DNA of 64,000 nucleotides from Streptomyces fulvoviolaceus (GTDB taxonomy: Bacteria > Actinomycetota > Actinomycetes > Streptomycetales > Streptomycetaceae): positions 62,001 to 126,000 of the forward strand of contig NZ_JOEY01000016.1 in NCBI RefSeq assembly GCF_000718165.1. The letters run 5' to 3'. Both the position numbers and the translations under genes were made by a program. Shown here piece after piece: positions 1-8,754 of this stretch. The notes beneath the pieces were generated by a model. That model did not search any database. It was not told where the DNA came from and was given only the letters and a program-made list of their open reading frames with translations. The first letter of the stretch is position 1, and each line of letters starts with the position of its first letter.

Positions 1-2
1 AG

Positions 3-854
3 GCCCCCATGCGGCGCCTGGTCGGCGACGAACTCGCGCAGGTCGGCACCGCCCTCACCGCGGTCCAGCGGGCCGCGCTCAAGGCCGCCTCCGAGCGCGC
101 CGAACTGCTCAGCGGGATCTCCGGGGTGTACGTCTCCCTCGCGCGCCGCAGCCAGGTGCTGCTGCACCGTCAGCTGGACCTGCTCGACGCGCTGGCGCAG
201 CGCCAGCAGGACCCCGTGGAGCTGCAGGACCTGTACCGCGTCGACTACCTGGCCACCCGGATGCGCCGTCACTCCGAGAGCCTGCTGATCCTGTCCGGCA
301 TCGCGCCCGGCCGCGGCTGGCGGGACCCGATCCAGCTGGCGGACGTGCTGCGGGCGGCGGTCGCCGAGATCGAGAACTCGTCCCGGGTGCAGATCTGGGC
401 CGTGCCCCGGGTGTCCGTGGTGGGCGGCTCGGTGGCCGACGTGATCCACCTGCTCGCCGAACTGGTCGAGAACGCGACGGCGTTCTCCCCGCCGAGCACC
501 AAGGTGCAGCTGAAGGCCGCGAGGATGCGCGACGGCGTCCTCATCGAGGTCGAGGACAGCGGCTTCGGCATGAACGAGGACGCCCTCGCCGACGCCAACC
601 GCAAGATCCAGTCCGAGAAGGTCGACCTCCTCGACGCCAAGCAGATCGGCCTGTTCGTGGTCAACCGGCTGCGCGAGCGGCAGGGTCTGCGGGTCGAGGT
701 CCGCGCCTCGCCGAGCGGCGGCGTGACCGCGGCCGTGTTCATCCCCGAAGGGCTGATCCGGGACGACATGCCGGTGGCCGAAGAGGCGCACCGGGGACGC
801 GGGTTGGCGCCCGCGTCCGCGCTGATCCAGCAGCAGCGGATCGCCGGCGCCTGA
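3..854 (+). CDS. Sensor histidine kinase, CvnA/NIT-type, C-terminal part (5' truncated by window)
   Basis: The reading frame is open to the left edge, so the ATG at 9 is probably an internal Met and the sensor and HAMP parts lie outside. What is visible is a long helical stretch followed by an HATPase_c domain: N-box HLLAELVENATAFSPP, G1 box VEDSGFGM and later IGLFVVNRLRER. This layout is typical of the large actinobacterial kinases of conservons (CvnA) and of nitrate/nitrite-sensing-domain kinases. In the dimerisation helix I read VDYLATRMRRHSESLL. Relatives I remember read LDHLATRxRR, so the usual His appears to be Tyr here; a nearby His lies in RRHSES. No conservon partners (cvnB, C, D) follow, because the next gene is an exported amidase. 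The ATPase assignment is firm; the signal and partner are unknown. Confidence 0.85.
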   Translation, partial: APMRRLVGDELAQVGTALTAVQRAALKAASERAELLSGISGVYVSLARRSQVLLHRQLDLLDALAQRQQDPVELQDLYRVDYLATRMRRHSESLLILSGIAPGRGWRDPIQLADVLRAAVAEIENSSRVQIWAVPRVSVVGGSVADVIHLLAELVENATAFSPPSTKVQLKAARMRDGVLIEVEDSGFGMNEDALADANRKIQSEKVDLLDAKQIGLFVVNRLRERQGLRVEVRASPSGGVTAAVFIPEGLIRDDMPVAEEAHRGRGLAPASALIQQQRIAGA

Positions 855-1009
855 CGCACTCCTCCGGATCTCCACATCTCCACGAGGAATTCATGTGGCC
901 CCTGGTGTAAATGAGATGGAAGTGACCAGTAGGGTCGATTGATAGTTCAAGCACCGCCCGTCGGGCTCCGCTCGGTGCTGTTCCTCAACTGAGCTGGAAG
1001 GTCACTTCC

Positions 1010-2140
1010 GTGTCAACCACCCCACATGGTCCCTCCTCTTCCTCCCACCGCCGCAAGACGCCCCTCTCCCGCCGCGGTGTGATCGGCGCCGCCGGAGCGG
1101 TGGCCGCCGGTGCGGCACTGACGCCGGTGGTCTTCGCGGCCACGGAGTCGGACAGTACGGACAACTCCTCGGCGGCTTCCGGTGATTCGGGTACGACGCC
1201 GCAGAAGTTCCCGGCCACCCGCACCGAGGCCGCCACCGGCACCGCCGGGACCGCCACCGCCTTCGCCGCCTCCTACGTCGGCGTCCGCTGGACCGGCGCG
1301 GCGGACGGCGCCGGGATCAAGTTCACCGACGGCGACGCGGCGGGCTCCTGGAAGCCGGCGGCCGGCGGCTGCGCGACCGTCGAGGGCGGGGGTACGGCCC
1401 TGGTGGCGGCCCAGAACGCCACGGGTTACGCCCTGAAGGTCCCGGACGGCGCGGACGCCGTGCGCTCGCTGGCGATCGACACCACCGACGGGTCCGCCCG
1501 CACCTTCGAGGTGCCGTCGGAGCCCACCCGCGTGCGTGGCGTCGGCTACCTCTCGCGCCCGGCCTGGGGCGCCGACGAGGCCAAGCGGTACAAGGACGGC
1601 AAGGTCAACTCGCCCGAGACGTACTACCCGTTGCAGACGATCACCGTCCACCACACGGACACGCCCAACGCCGACCCCGACCCGGCCGCGACCATCCGCG
1701 CGATCTACGAGTACCACGCGGTCACCCTCGACTGGGGCGACATCGGCTACCACTTCCTCATCGACGAGGCCGGCACCGTCTACGAGGGCCGCTACTCCGG
1801 CGACGACGTCATCCCCGCCTTCGACACCGACGGCAACCTGGTCACCGCCTTCCACACCGCCGGCTTCAACTCCGGCAACCTCGGCATCGCCCTCCTCGGC
1901 AACCTGGTCGACCAGGCTCCGACGGACGCGGCCAAGGCCTCGCTGACCCGTCTGATCAAGGTGATCTCCCGCTTCAAGGGCCTCGACCCGCAGGGGAAGA
2001 CCACCTTCGTCAACCCGGTCAGCGGCGCGACCAAGGACGTCTCGACGATCAGCGGCCATCGCGACTGGCTGCAGACCGACTGCCCCGGCCAGACGATGTA
2101 CGACCTCCTCGGCGAGGTCCGGGTGGCCGCGGCCGGCTGA
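1010..2140 (+). CDS. Tat-exported N-acetylmuramoyl-L-alanine amidase / peptidoglycan recognition protein
   Basis: This 376-residue protein is predicted to cleave the amide bond between MurNAc and L-Ala in peptidoglycan outside the cell. Its N-terminus is a Tat signal: SRRGVIG at residues 20-26, a hydrophobic Ala/Gly stretch, then VFAA. A region of about 120 residues with no motif I recognise follows. The amidase_2/PGRP domain fills about residues 175-372. It begins LSRPAWGADE, has the zinc-ligand pair TVHH at 214-215, the GYHFLID strand, and SGHRDWLQTDCPG carrying the second zinc ligands near His350 and Cys358. All zinc ligands seem intact, so catalysis is likely. The GTG start has a modest upstream purine-rich site (GAGCTGGAAGG). 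It converges on a secreted protease and shares a terminator with it. Confidence 0.9.
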   Translation: MSTTPHGPSSSSHRRKTPLSRRGVIGAAGAVAAGAALTPVVFAATESDSTDNSSAASGDSGTTPQKFPATRTEAATGTAGTATAFAASYVGVRWTGAADGAGIKFTDGDAAGSWKPAAGGCATVEGGGTALVAAQNATGYALKVPDGADAVRSLAIDTTDGSARTFEVPSEPTRVRGVGYLSRPAWGADEAKRYKDGKVNSPETYYPLQTITVHHTDTPNADPDPAATIRAIYEYHAVTLDWGDIGYHFLIDEAGTVYEGRYSGDDVIPAFDTDGNLVTAFHTAGFNSGNLGIALLGNLVDQAPTDAAKASLTRLIKVISRFKGLDPQGKTTFVNPVSGATKDVSTISGHRDWLQTDCPGQTMYDLLGEVRVAAAG

Positions 2141-2160
2141 CCCGCCGCACACCGAAACTG

Positions 2161-2202
2161 CCGTACGCCCCGGGTGATGGTGTCCCCGGGGCGCACGGTT
2201 TT
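2161..2202. terminator. Bidirectional terminator between amidase and protease
   Basis: Arms 2161-2174 (CCGTACGCCCCGGG) and 2185-2198 pair with one mismatch. The right arm is followed by TTTTCTTGT. The hairpin lies between two convergent genes and can serve both. Confidence 0.75.
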
Positions 2203-2229
2203 CTTGTACGTGGTCGTTCTACGGCCGGC

Positions 2230-3828
2230 TCAGAAGGTCAGCTTCCAGCTGTTGATGTAGCCGGTGTCCGCGCTGTAGACGTCCTGGACCTTGAGCTGCC
2301 AGGTGCCGTTGACCGTCGTCTCGCTGGACGCGTCGACCGTGTACGTGGCGTCGACGTTGTCCGTGGAGTCGGAGGAGCTGCTGCTCTTCAGACGGTAGGT
2401 CGAGCCGTCGGGGGCGACCAGGTCGATCACCAGGTCACCGCGGTAGGTGTGGACGATGTTGACGTACACCGACAGGTCGCTGGGCGCGCTGCCGGTGAGG
2501 CCGCTGACGGTGACCGGCGAGTAGACGGCCGAGCCCGCGTCCGGGATGGACACGTCGGTCGCCGACTCGAAGGCGGTGCCGGTGTCGCCGCCGTCGTCCC
2601 CGCCGTCGTCGTCACCGGCCGGGGTGACCTGGAGCAGCAGGTTGGGGCTGCCGGTGCCGACGCTGGTGAGGGTGGACGCGGAGGCCGCCGAGACCAGCGC
2701 CGAGGACACCTGGGCGGGCGTGGCGCTCGGGTTCTCGCCCAGGTAGACCGCGGCCGCGCCGGCGACGTGCGGGGACGCCATCGACGTACCCGAAAGGCTC
2801 GCGGTGGCGGAGTTGGACGTGTTGTACGTCGAGGTGATGCTCGAACCCGGGGCGAAGAGGTCCAGTACGGAACCGTAGTTGGAGTAACTCGCGCGCGCGT
2901 CCGCGCTGGTGGAGGCGCCGACCGTGATCGCCGTGGAGACGCGGGCCGGGGAGTTCGAGGAGGCGGTGGTGTTGTCGTTGCCGGCCGCGACCGCGTAAGT
3001 GATGCCCGCGGAGATGGAGTTGGCGACCGCCGCGTCCAGGACGGAGTCCGCGTCGCCGCCGAGCGACATGTTGGCGACCGCCGGGAACTGGGCGTTCTCG
3101 GTCACCCAGTCGATGCCCGCGACCACGCCGTCGGTGGTGCCGGAGCCGTCGTCGTCGAGGACGCGGACGGCGACGATGTCGGCGGCCTTGGCGACACCGT
3201 AGGTGCTGCTCGCGACCGTGCCGGCGACGTGGGTGCCGTGGCCGTTGCCGTCGTCGGCGGTGGAGTCGTCGTCGACGGCGTCATAGCCGTACGAAGCCCG
3301 CCCGCCGAAGTTGGTGTGGGTGATGCGGACGCCCGTGTCGATGATGTACGCCGTGACGCCGCTGCCCGCGCTGGACGGGTAGGTGTACGACGAGTCGAGC
3401 GGCAGGTCGGCCTGGTCGATGCGGTCCAGGCCCCAAGTGGCGCCGGTCTGGGTGTCGTTGATGTGGACGGTCTTGTTCTGCGTGACCGAGGCGACGGCGG
3501 GGTCGGCGGCGAGCCGCTTGGCCTCGGTCTCGCTCATCTCGGTCGCGTAGCCGTTGAGGGCCTTCTTGTAGGTGCGGGTGACCTCGGCGCCGTAGCCGGT
3601 GGCTACGGCCTTGCCCTTGGCGGAGGCGGCCCTCGTGTCGGTCTTGAGGGTGACGATGTAGCTGCCCTTGATGGCACCTGCGGCGTCGGCGCCCTGGATC
3701 ACGCCCTCGGCGGGCGCGGCGGACGCGGGGGCGGTGGTGGCGGCGCCCACGGCGAACAGTGCGGCGGCGGAGACGAGTGCGGCGAGGGCGCCGCGTCTGC
3801 GGCGTGTGGGGGAGTGCTGCACGAACAT
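2230..3828 (-). CDS. Secreted subtilisin-like (S8) serine protease with P-domain
   Basis: This 532-residue prepro-protease begins MFVQHSPTRRRRG and has a Sec-type signal peptide ending near ASAAPA. An inhibitor I9 propeptide follows, from GSYIVTLKTD to about residue 120. The S8 catalytic domain shows the triad in IIDTGVRITHTN (Asp, about residue 163), GHGTHVAGTV (His, about 201) and SGTSMASPHVAG (Ser, about 346). After an acidic GDDDGGDDGGD linker the last 110 residues form a proprotein-convertase P-domain (VTVSGL, VDLVAPDGS, GTWQLKVQD, WKLTF). Family knowledge predicts autocatalytic propeptide removal outside the cell. I chose the ATG at 3828 because the signal peptide begins there, although the frame stays open far upstream. 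The gene is divergent from the ABC-F gene across a 438-bp gap. Confidence 0.92.
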   Translation of the reverse strand: MFVQHSPTRRRRGALAALVSAAALFAVGAATTAPASAAPAEGVIQGADAAGAIKGSYIVTLKTDTRAASAKGKAVATGYGAEVTRTYKKALNGYATEMSETEAKRLAADPAVASVTQNKTVHINDTQTGATWGLDRIDQADLPLDSSYTYPSSAGSGVTAYIIDTGVRITHTNFGGRASYGYDAVDDDSTADDGNGHGTHVAGTVASSTYGVAKAADIVAVRVLDDDGSGTTDGVVAGIDWVTENAQFPAVANMSLGGDADSVLDAAVANSISAGITYAVAAGNDNTTASSNSPARVSTAITVGASTSADARASYSNYGSVLDLFAPGSSITSTYNTSNSATASLSGTSMASPHVAGAAAVYLGENPSATPAQVSSALVSAASASTLTSVGTGSPNLLLQVTPAGDDDGGDDGGDTGTAFESATDVSIPDAGSAVYSPVTVSGLTGSAPSDLSVYVNIVHTYRGDLVIDLVAPDGSTYRLKSSSSSDSTDNVDATYTVDASSETTVNGTWQLKVQDVYSADTGYINSWKLTF

Positions 3829-3964
3829 GGGGGAGTTACCCCTCTCGGGATACGTGCACGGACGGGGCTGCGGGGGGTGGCCGGTCCTTGTGCGCATACG
3901 GTGGCTGTTTTGAAGAGGCCACGTCAATAGAGGGGAATCCCTACGCCGGGGTGGCGGCGGGGTG

Positions 3965-4195
3965 TTTCTCGCCCCCGCCGCCCCTTCCCGTCCCGTCCCT
4001 GGGGGCTGCCGCCCCCAGACCCCCGCTTCGGCCTGAACGGCCTCGTCCTCAAACGCCGGACGGGCTAAAAGATCAAGCCCCGGCCGGGAAAATTCAGCCC
4101 GTCCGGCAAATTCAGCCCCTCCGGCGTTTGAGGAGCGGGGGTCCGGGGGCGGAGCCCCCGGGGACGGGACGGGAAGGGGCGGCGGGGGCGAAAAA
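3965..4195. repeat. Long two-level inverted repeat in the 438-bp gap between protease and ABC-F genes
   Basis: The outer arms are about 57 bp each (3969-4026 and 4134-4191) and match closely: each contains CGCCCCTTCCCGTCCCGTCC or its complement. An inner pair, CCTCAAACGCCGG at 4047-4059 and CCGGCGTTTGAGG at 4121-4133, closes a second stem. The inner loop carries three related copies of a CAGCCCGTCCGGC-like motif. The run of As at the right end and CTC/TTT at the left could act as terminators in either direction. I recognise the TCAAACGCCGG core as a common dispersed intergenic element in Streptomyces. No gene is visible in the gap. A possible -10, TACCCT, for the ABC-F gene lies near 4228. 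Confidence 0.85.
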
Positions 4196-4266
4196 AACCG
4201 GCCCGCGAAGACCGTCCGCCCGCCGACTACCCTGGAGGGTCGATCGTCCCCCTTGTCAGGAGAGAA

Positions 4267-6069
4267 ATGGCCGTCAACCTGGTCAATGTCGAGAACGTCA
4301 GCAAGGTGTACGGCACCCGCGCCCTGCTGGACGGTGTTTCCCTCGGCGTCTCCGAAGGGGACAGGATCGGCGTCGTCGGCCGCAACGGCGACGGCAAGAC
4401 GACCCTGATCCGCATGCTCGCCAAGCTGGAGGAGGCCGACACCGGCCGCGTCACCCACTCCGGAGGACTCCGCACCGGCGTCCTCACCCAGCACGACTCC
4501 CTCGACCCGACCGCCACCGTCCGGCACGAGGTCATCCGGGACATGGCGGACCACGAGTGGGCCGGCAACGCCAAGATCAGGGACGTACTCACCGGACTGT
4601 TCGGCGGGCTGGACCTGCCCGGCTTCCCGCAGGGACTCGACACCGTCATCGCCCCCCTCTCCGGCGGCGAGCGCAGGCGCATCGCCCTCGCCAAGCTGCT
4701 CATCGAGGAACAGGACCTGATCGTCCTCGACGAGCCCACCAACCACCTTGACGTGGAGGGCATCGCCTGGCTCGCGAAGCACCTGCGCGAGCGTCGCTCC
4801 GCGCTCGTCTGCGTCACGCACGACCGGTGGTTCCTCGACCAGGTCTGCACGAGCATGTGGGACGTGCAGAAGGGCGACGTCTACGAGTACGAGGGCGGCT
4901 ACTCCGACTACGTCTTCGCCCGCGCCGAACGCGAGCGCATCGCCGCCACCGAGGAGACCAAGCGGCAGAACCTCGTCCGCAAGGAGCTGGCCTGGCTGCG
5001 CCGCGGCGCGCCCGCCCGTACCTCCAAGCCGCGCTTCCGCGTCGAGGCCGCCAACGAGCTCATCGCGGACGTACCGCCGCCCCGGGACAGCAGCGAGCTG
5101 ATGAAGTTCGCCTCCTCGCGGCTCGGCAAGACCGTCTTCGACCTCGAGGACATCACCGTCCAGGCCGGACCCAAGGTGCTGCTCAAGCACGTGACCTGGC
5201 AGCTCGGCCCCGGCGACCGCATCGGCCTCGTCGGTGTCAACGGCGCCGGCAAGACCTCCCTGCTGCGGGCCATGGCGGAGGCCTGGCGGACGGAGGGCGA
5301 GACACAGCCCGTCGGCGGGCGGGTCGCCGTGGGCAAGACGGTCAAGCTCGCCTACCTCTCCCAGGAGGTCGCCGAGCTCAACCCGAACCTGCGGGTCCTG
5401 GAAGCCGTCCAGCAGGTGCGCGAGCGCGTCGATCTCGGCAAGGGGCGCGAGATGACCGCCGGGCAGCTGTGCGAGACGTTCGGGTTCAACAAGGAGAAGC
5501 AGTGGACGCCGGTCGGCGACCTGTCCGGCGGTGAGCGGCGGCGGCTGCAGCTGCTGCGGCTCCTCATGGACGAGCCGAACGTCCTCTTCCTCGACGAGCC
5601 CACCAACGACCTCGACATCGAGACCCTGACCCAGCTGGAGGACGTCCTCGACAGCTGGCCCGGCTCGATGATCGTCATCTCCCACGACCGGTTCTTCGTC
5701 GAGCGGACCACCGACCGCGTGCTCGCCCTCCTCGGCGACGCCACCCTGCGGATGCTGCCGCGCGGCATCGACGAGTACCTGGAGCGGCGCCGGCGCATGG
5801 AGGAGGCCGTGGCCGCGTCGGCTCCGGTCGCCGTGAAGGCCGTACCGGAGAAGAGCGCCGCCGATGCGCGCGCCGCCAAGAAGGAGCTCCAGAAGATCGA
5901 GCGGCAGCTCGACAAGATCTCCGAGAAGGAGACCAAGCTGCACGCGCGGATCGCCGAGAACGCCACGGACTTCGCCAAGGTCGCCGAACTCGACGCCGAA
6001 CTGCGGGACTTGGCCGGCGAGCGGGACGAACTGGAACTGCGCTGGCTGGAACTCGCCGAGGACGCGTGA
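4267..6069 (+). CDS. ABC-F family ATPase (ribosome-associated, Uup/EttA-like)
   Basis: This 600-residue cytoplasmic protein has two ABC ATPase domains and no membrane segments. The first has Walker A GRNGDGKT, signature LSGGERRRIALAK and Walker B LIVLDEPTNHLD. The second has GVNGAGKT, LSGGERRRLQLLR and VLFLDEPTNDLD. A charged linker with WLRRGAPARTSKPRFR sits between them, where ABC-F proteins have their tRNA-contacting arm. The C-terminus (about 520-600) is a charged coiled coil like that of Uup. Family members work on the ribosome, as translation factors or antibiotic protection factors; the sequence does not decide which. The ATG follows CAGGAGAGAA. It overlaps the next gene by 4 bases (GTGA), so the two are co-translated. 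Confidence 0.92.
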   Translation: MAVNLVNVENVSKVYGTRALLDGVSLGVSEGDRIGVVGRNGDGKTTLIRMLAKLEEADTGRVTHSGGLRTGVLTQHDSLDPTATVRHEVIRDMADHEWAGNAKIRDVLTGLFGGLDLPGFPQGLDTVIAPLSGGERRRIALAKLLIEEQDLIVLDEPTNHLDVEGIAWLAKHLRERRSALVCVTHDRWFLDQVCTSMWDVQKGDVYEYEGGYSDYVFARAERERIAATEETKRQNLVRKELAWLRRGAPARTSKPRFRVEAANELIADVPPPRDSSELMKFASSRLGKTVFDLEDITVQAGPKVLLKHVTWQLGPGDRIGLVGVNGAGKTSLLRAMAEAWRTEGETQPVGGRVAVGKTVKLAYLSQEVAELNPNLRVLEAVQQVRERVDLGKGREMTAGQLCETFGFNKEKQWTPVGDLSGGERRRLQLLRLLMDEPNVLFLDEPTNDLDIETLTQLEDVLDSWPGSMIVISHDRFFVERTTDRVLALLGDATLRMLPRGIDEYLERRRRMEEAVAASAPVAVKAVPEKSAADARAAKKELQKIERQLDKISEKETKLHARIAENATDFAKVAELDAELRDLAGERDELELRWLELAEDA

Positions 6070-7397
6070 ACACTGACCACTCAACCGCGCAGCCGCTGTC
6101 GGGCGCGGAGAGGAAGTCCCATGCTCGGCCGGTGATCCTGGTCTCGGTTGTCGTGGCGATCGCGCTGGTCATCGGGGGCGGCATCTGGTCCACGTCCTCC
6201 TCCGGTGCCGACACCAGGAAGGCCGACACCGCGAGCGCCGGCGGCGGCACGGACGACAAAGGCGGCGACAGCGGCGGCGCAGTGCAGAAGGCGAGCACCG
6301 TCTCCAAGGTCCTCTTCCGGGTCCCAGCGCCCGCGGTCGAGAACGTCGGCACCGTCTCCACCACCGGCTCCTGGCTCACCGACACGGTGTACGCCAAGAC
6401 CGGCATCGCCGAGATCGTCGGCTACGACCCCGACAACGGCACCGAGCTGTGGACGATCAAGCTGCCCGGCCCGGTGTGCCAGGGCAGCGACCACGTCACG
6501 GACGACAACAGGACGGCGATCACCTACCAGCCGGCGATGCCGACCGAGGAGACGCCGTCGTACGGCTGCAGCCGGATCGCGGCGATCGACCTCGACGCCG
6601 GCCGGAAGCTGTGGACCAGGACCGTCGACTCCGGTGACGGGCCGATCAGTTTCGGCAACGTCACCGTCGGCGCGGGCACGGTCGCCGTGGGCGGCACCGG
6701 CGGCGGCGCTGCCCTCGACCTTGCCTCCGGCGAGCAGTTGTGGGCCCCGAAGCCGTCCGACACCTGCTACGACGCCGGTTACGGCGGTGGCCCCAAGCTG
6801 GTCGCGGTGCGCGTGTGCGGGACGTCCGGCGTGCGGGAGATCCACGTCCAGACCGTCGATCCGACGTCCGGGAAGGTGATCTCCGCTTACGAGATGCCCG
6901 CCGGCCTCGGCTTTGGCCGCCTGGTGTCGACCGACCCGCTGGTCGTCGGCGGCGCCTCGGACCTCTTCTCGATCGACAACAGGACCGGCAGACTGCGCGC
7001 TCGTATCCCGGCGGCCGACGGCCGGTACGTGGTCGGCGACGACCGGATCTATCTGCCGACCGAGGAGCACGACGGGACCAACGAGATCGTCGCGATCGAC
7101 CTCGTCACCGGGAAGCGGATCGGCCGCCGGGCCGACGCGGGTGACGGATACACGCTCTTGCCGCTGCGGATGGCGGGCACGAAACTGATCGCCTACAAGC
7201 GTCCGTCGTACGACAGGGGCGGGCAGGGCGGGCAGATCGTGAGCATCGACGGCGGCACGTTCAAGGAGACCGTGCTGCTGGAGAACCTCGGCCCGCTTCC
7301 GGACGACTCCGAGATTCTGTACGCGCGGGGGAACCTGTACGTGTCCGCGGCGTACGCCGGTGAGGCGTACCTGGCCGTCGCCTTCGGTGCGAGCTGA
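6066..7397 (+). CDS. Membrane-anchored PQQ-like beta-propeller protein
   Basis: This 443-residue protein has a single N-terminal membrane anchor (about residues 21-41, VILVSVVVAIALVIGGGIW) after a short cytoplasmic tail. A Gly/Ser/Asp-rich linker of about 35 residues follows. The rest has the blade pattern of PQQ-binding-like WD/YWTD propellers: ELWTIKLPG, KLWTRTVDSG, ALDLASGEQLWAPK, VDPTSGKVISAYE, IDLVTGKRIGRR. It is probably an extracytoplasmic structural or binding protein rather than an enzyme, because I see no cofactor or heme motif. It starts at a GTG overlapping the stop of the ABC-F gene, an unexpected pairing of a cytosolic ribosome factor with a surface propeller protein. Confidence 0.8.
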   Translation: MNTDHSTAQPLSGAERKSHARPVILVSVVVAIALVIGGGIWSTSSSGADTRKADTASAGGGTDDKGGDSGGAVQKASTVSKVLFRVPAPAVENVGTVSTTGSWLTDTVYAKTGIAEIVGYDPDNGTELWTIKLPGPVCQGSDHVTDDNRTAITYQPAMPTEETPSYGCSRIAAIDLDAGRKLWTRTVDSGDGPISFGNVTVGAGTVAVGGTGGGAALDLASGEQLWAPKPSDTCYDAGYGGGPKLVAVRVCGTSGVREIHVQTVDPTSGKVISAYEMPAGLGFGRLVSTDPLVVGGASDLFSIDNRTGRLRARIPAADGRYVVGDDRIYLPTEEHDGTNEIVAIDLVTGKRIGRRADAGDGYTLLPLRMAGTKLIAYKRPSYDRGGQGGQIVSIDGGTFKETVLLENLGPLPDDSEILYARGNLYVSAAYAGEAYLAVAFGAS

Positions 7398-7672
7398 GTG
7401 CGGCCCCGTCCCTGTTCAGGGGTGGGGGCGTGCGCGTACCGCTCATCACCCTCGAATGAGAGGAAAACCAGAAATTCCGTCGATCCGGGGCAGTTCTCAC
7501 CAGTAGGGGAAGCGCAACGTCGAACAAGCGTGTAGCTTCCGGGGGCATGAAGGGCGGGGGAGCCGGGAGGGGGCCTTCTGTCCGTGCGGATCAGTGGGCA
7601 TGTGGGCATCCGTAGTGGGGCATCCACCGGGGCATCCACGCGGATCCATTGGGGGGACTGGGGGGTTGCTCG

Positions 7673-8380
7673 ATGGGAGTGCGGCTCATGGTGGTCGACG
7701 ACCACCGACTGCTCGCCGAGGCTTTGGCCTCGGCGCTGAAACTGCGCGGGCACCGGGTGCTCGCCGCGGCGGCGCCTGCCGCGGGGGCGGCGGAGCTGGT
7801 GATCAGCCGGGCGCCGGAGGTGTGCCTGCTGGGTACGGCTACGCCTGCCGAGCCGGGGATGTTCGACCCGGTGGTGAAGATCAAGCGCGAGCGTCCGCAG
7901 GTGGCGGTGCTGGTGCTGGGGCCGGTGCCGAGTCCTCGGGGGATCGCGGCGGCGTTCGCCGCGGGGGCCTCCGGCTATGTGCGCCACGACGAGCGCATCG
8001 AGGGGGTCGAGCGGGCGATCATGAAGGCCCGGGCGGGGGAGGCAGCGGTGGCGCCGCAGCTGCTGCAGGGGGCGTTCAGTGAGCTCCTGAACCCGGCGGC
8101 CCAGCCCGATGACGAGGGGCAGCGGCTGTTGCAGATGCTCACACCCCGCGAGGTGGAGGTGCTGGTCCGGGTGGCCGACGGCGAGGACACGCGGCTGATC
8201 GCGGCGGGGATGGGGATAGCTCCGTCCACGGCTCGGACCCATGTCCAGCGGGTGTTGATGAAGCTGGGCGTGGGGTCACGGCTGGAGGCGGCGGCGCTGG
8301 CGGCGCGGACGGGGCTGTTGGACCGGGCCGGGCCCGTGCCGCATGCGTCTCCTGAGACGGGTGCGGGGCCGGAGCTGTAG
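7673..8380 (+). CDS. LuxR/NarL-type response regulator lacking the receiver aspartate
   Basis: This 235-residue protein has a receiver-like domain (1-120) and a GerE/LuxR helix-turn-helix (about 150-215, LTPREVEVLVRVADGE...STARTHVQRVLMKLGV). The acidic pair VVDDHR (Asp9, Asp10) is present. The strand that should end in the phosphorylated Asp reads PEVCLLGTATPAE, with Gly54 at the expected site, and the conserved Lys is not obvious near SGYVRHDERIE. It is therefore predicted to be phosphorylation-independent. I chose the ATG at 7673 (MGVRLMVV) after GGGGGG; an in-frame TTG at 7649 is less likely. The leader of about 130 bases carries three GGGCATCC copies (near 7602, 7618 and 7632). No cognate kinase is adjacent. 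Related in layout to the second LuxR gene at 15022. Confidence 0.85.
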   Translation: MGVRLMVVDDHRLLAEALASALKLRGHRVLAAAAPAAGAAELVISRAPEVCLLGTATPAEPGMFDPVVKIKRERPQVAVLVLGPVPSPRGIAAAFAAGASGYVRHDERIEGVERAIMKARAGEAAVAPQLLQGAFSELLNPAAQPDDEGQRLLQMLTPREVEVLVRVADGEDTRLIAAGMGIAPSTARTHVQRVLMKLGVGSRLEAAALAARTGLLDRAGPVPHASPETGAGPEL

Positions 8381-8393
8381 GAGCTCCGGCCCC
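8365..8393. terminator. Hairpin overlapping a stop codon, between convergent genes
   Basis: GGGGCCGGAGCT (8365-8376) and AGCTCCGGCCCC (8382-8393) are perfect complements around a 5-base loop. The TAG stop of the LuxR gene lies in that loop. It probably terminates transcription from both sides. Confidence 0.7.
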
Positions 8394-8412
8394 GTCGGGC
8401 TGTCGCCCTGCG

Positions 8413-8733
8413 TTATTCGGCAGGCTTCTCGTCCGCCCCGACGTCCGGCGTGGGCGGCACCGTGGGCCGCAGCTTCAGCCAGACCAGGAAGAAGATGCCG
8501 AGGAGCAGCATCCCCAGGCCGGTCCAGAGGTTGATGTTGACGCCCTCGGACTTGTCGAGGGAGGCGTCGGAGGGGTTGATACCGGCGATCGTGACGATGA
8601 CGCCGTAGAGGACGAACAGGCCGCCGATGATGCGGCGCAGGTCGAAGATGCGGGCCGCGGTGGTGGACTTCGCCTGCAGCTCGGTGACTTCCCGCTGGAC
8701 GTCGTCCTCGGAGTATCCGGAGTGCTCAGACAT
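8413..8733 (-). CDS. Small two-helix membrane protein, partner of the symporter gene
   Basis: This 106-residue protein has a charged N-terminal helix (about 1-32), a membrane helix around 35-52 (RIIGGLFVLYGVIVTIAG) and a second around 72-88 (LWTGLGMLLLGIFFLVWL). The tail is Pro/Asp/Glu-rich. It lies 21 bp downstream of the Na+/solute symporter gene and is surely co-transcribed with it. I do not recognise a named family with confidence. An accessory role for the transporter is an inference from position; the DUF485/symporter pair at 37 kb is a parallel case. Confidence 0.75.
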   Translation of the reverse strand: MSEHSGYSEDDVQREVTELQAKSTTAARIFDLRRIIGGLFVLYGVIVTIAGINPSDASLDKSEGVNINLWTGLGMLLLGIFFLVWLKLRPTVPPTPDVGADEKPAE

Positions 8734-8754
8734 GGTTCCTCAATCCTCCCCGGA

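Noticed and set aside
3829..6084. N-terminal extension of the S8 protease frame up to 6084
   Set aside because: The extension crosses the inverted repeat and the ABC-F gene; a proper signal peptide begins at 3828.
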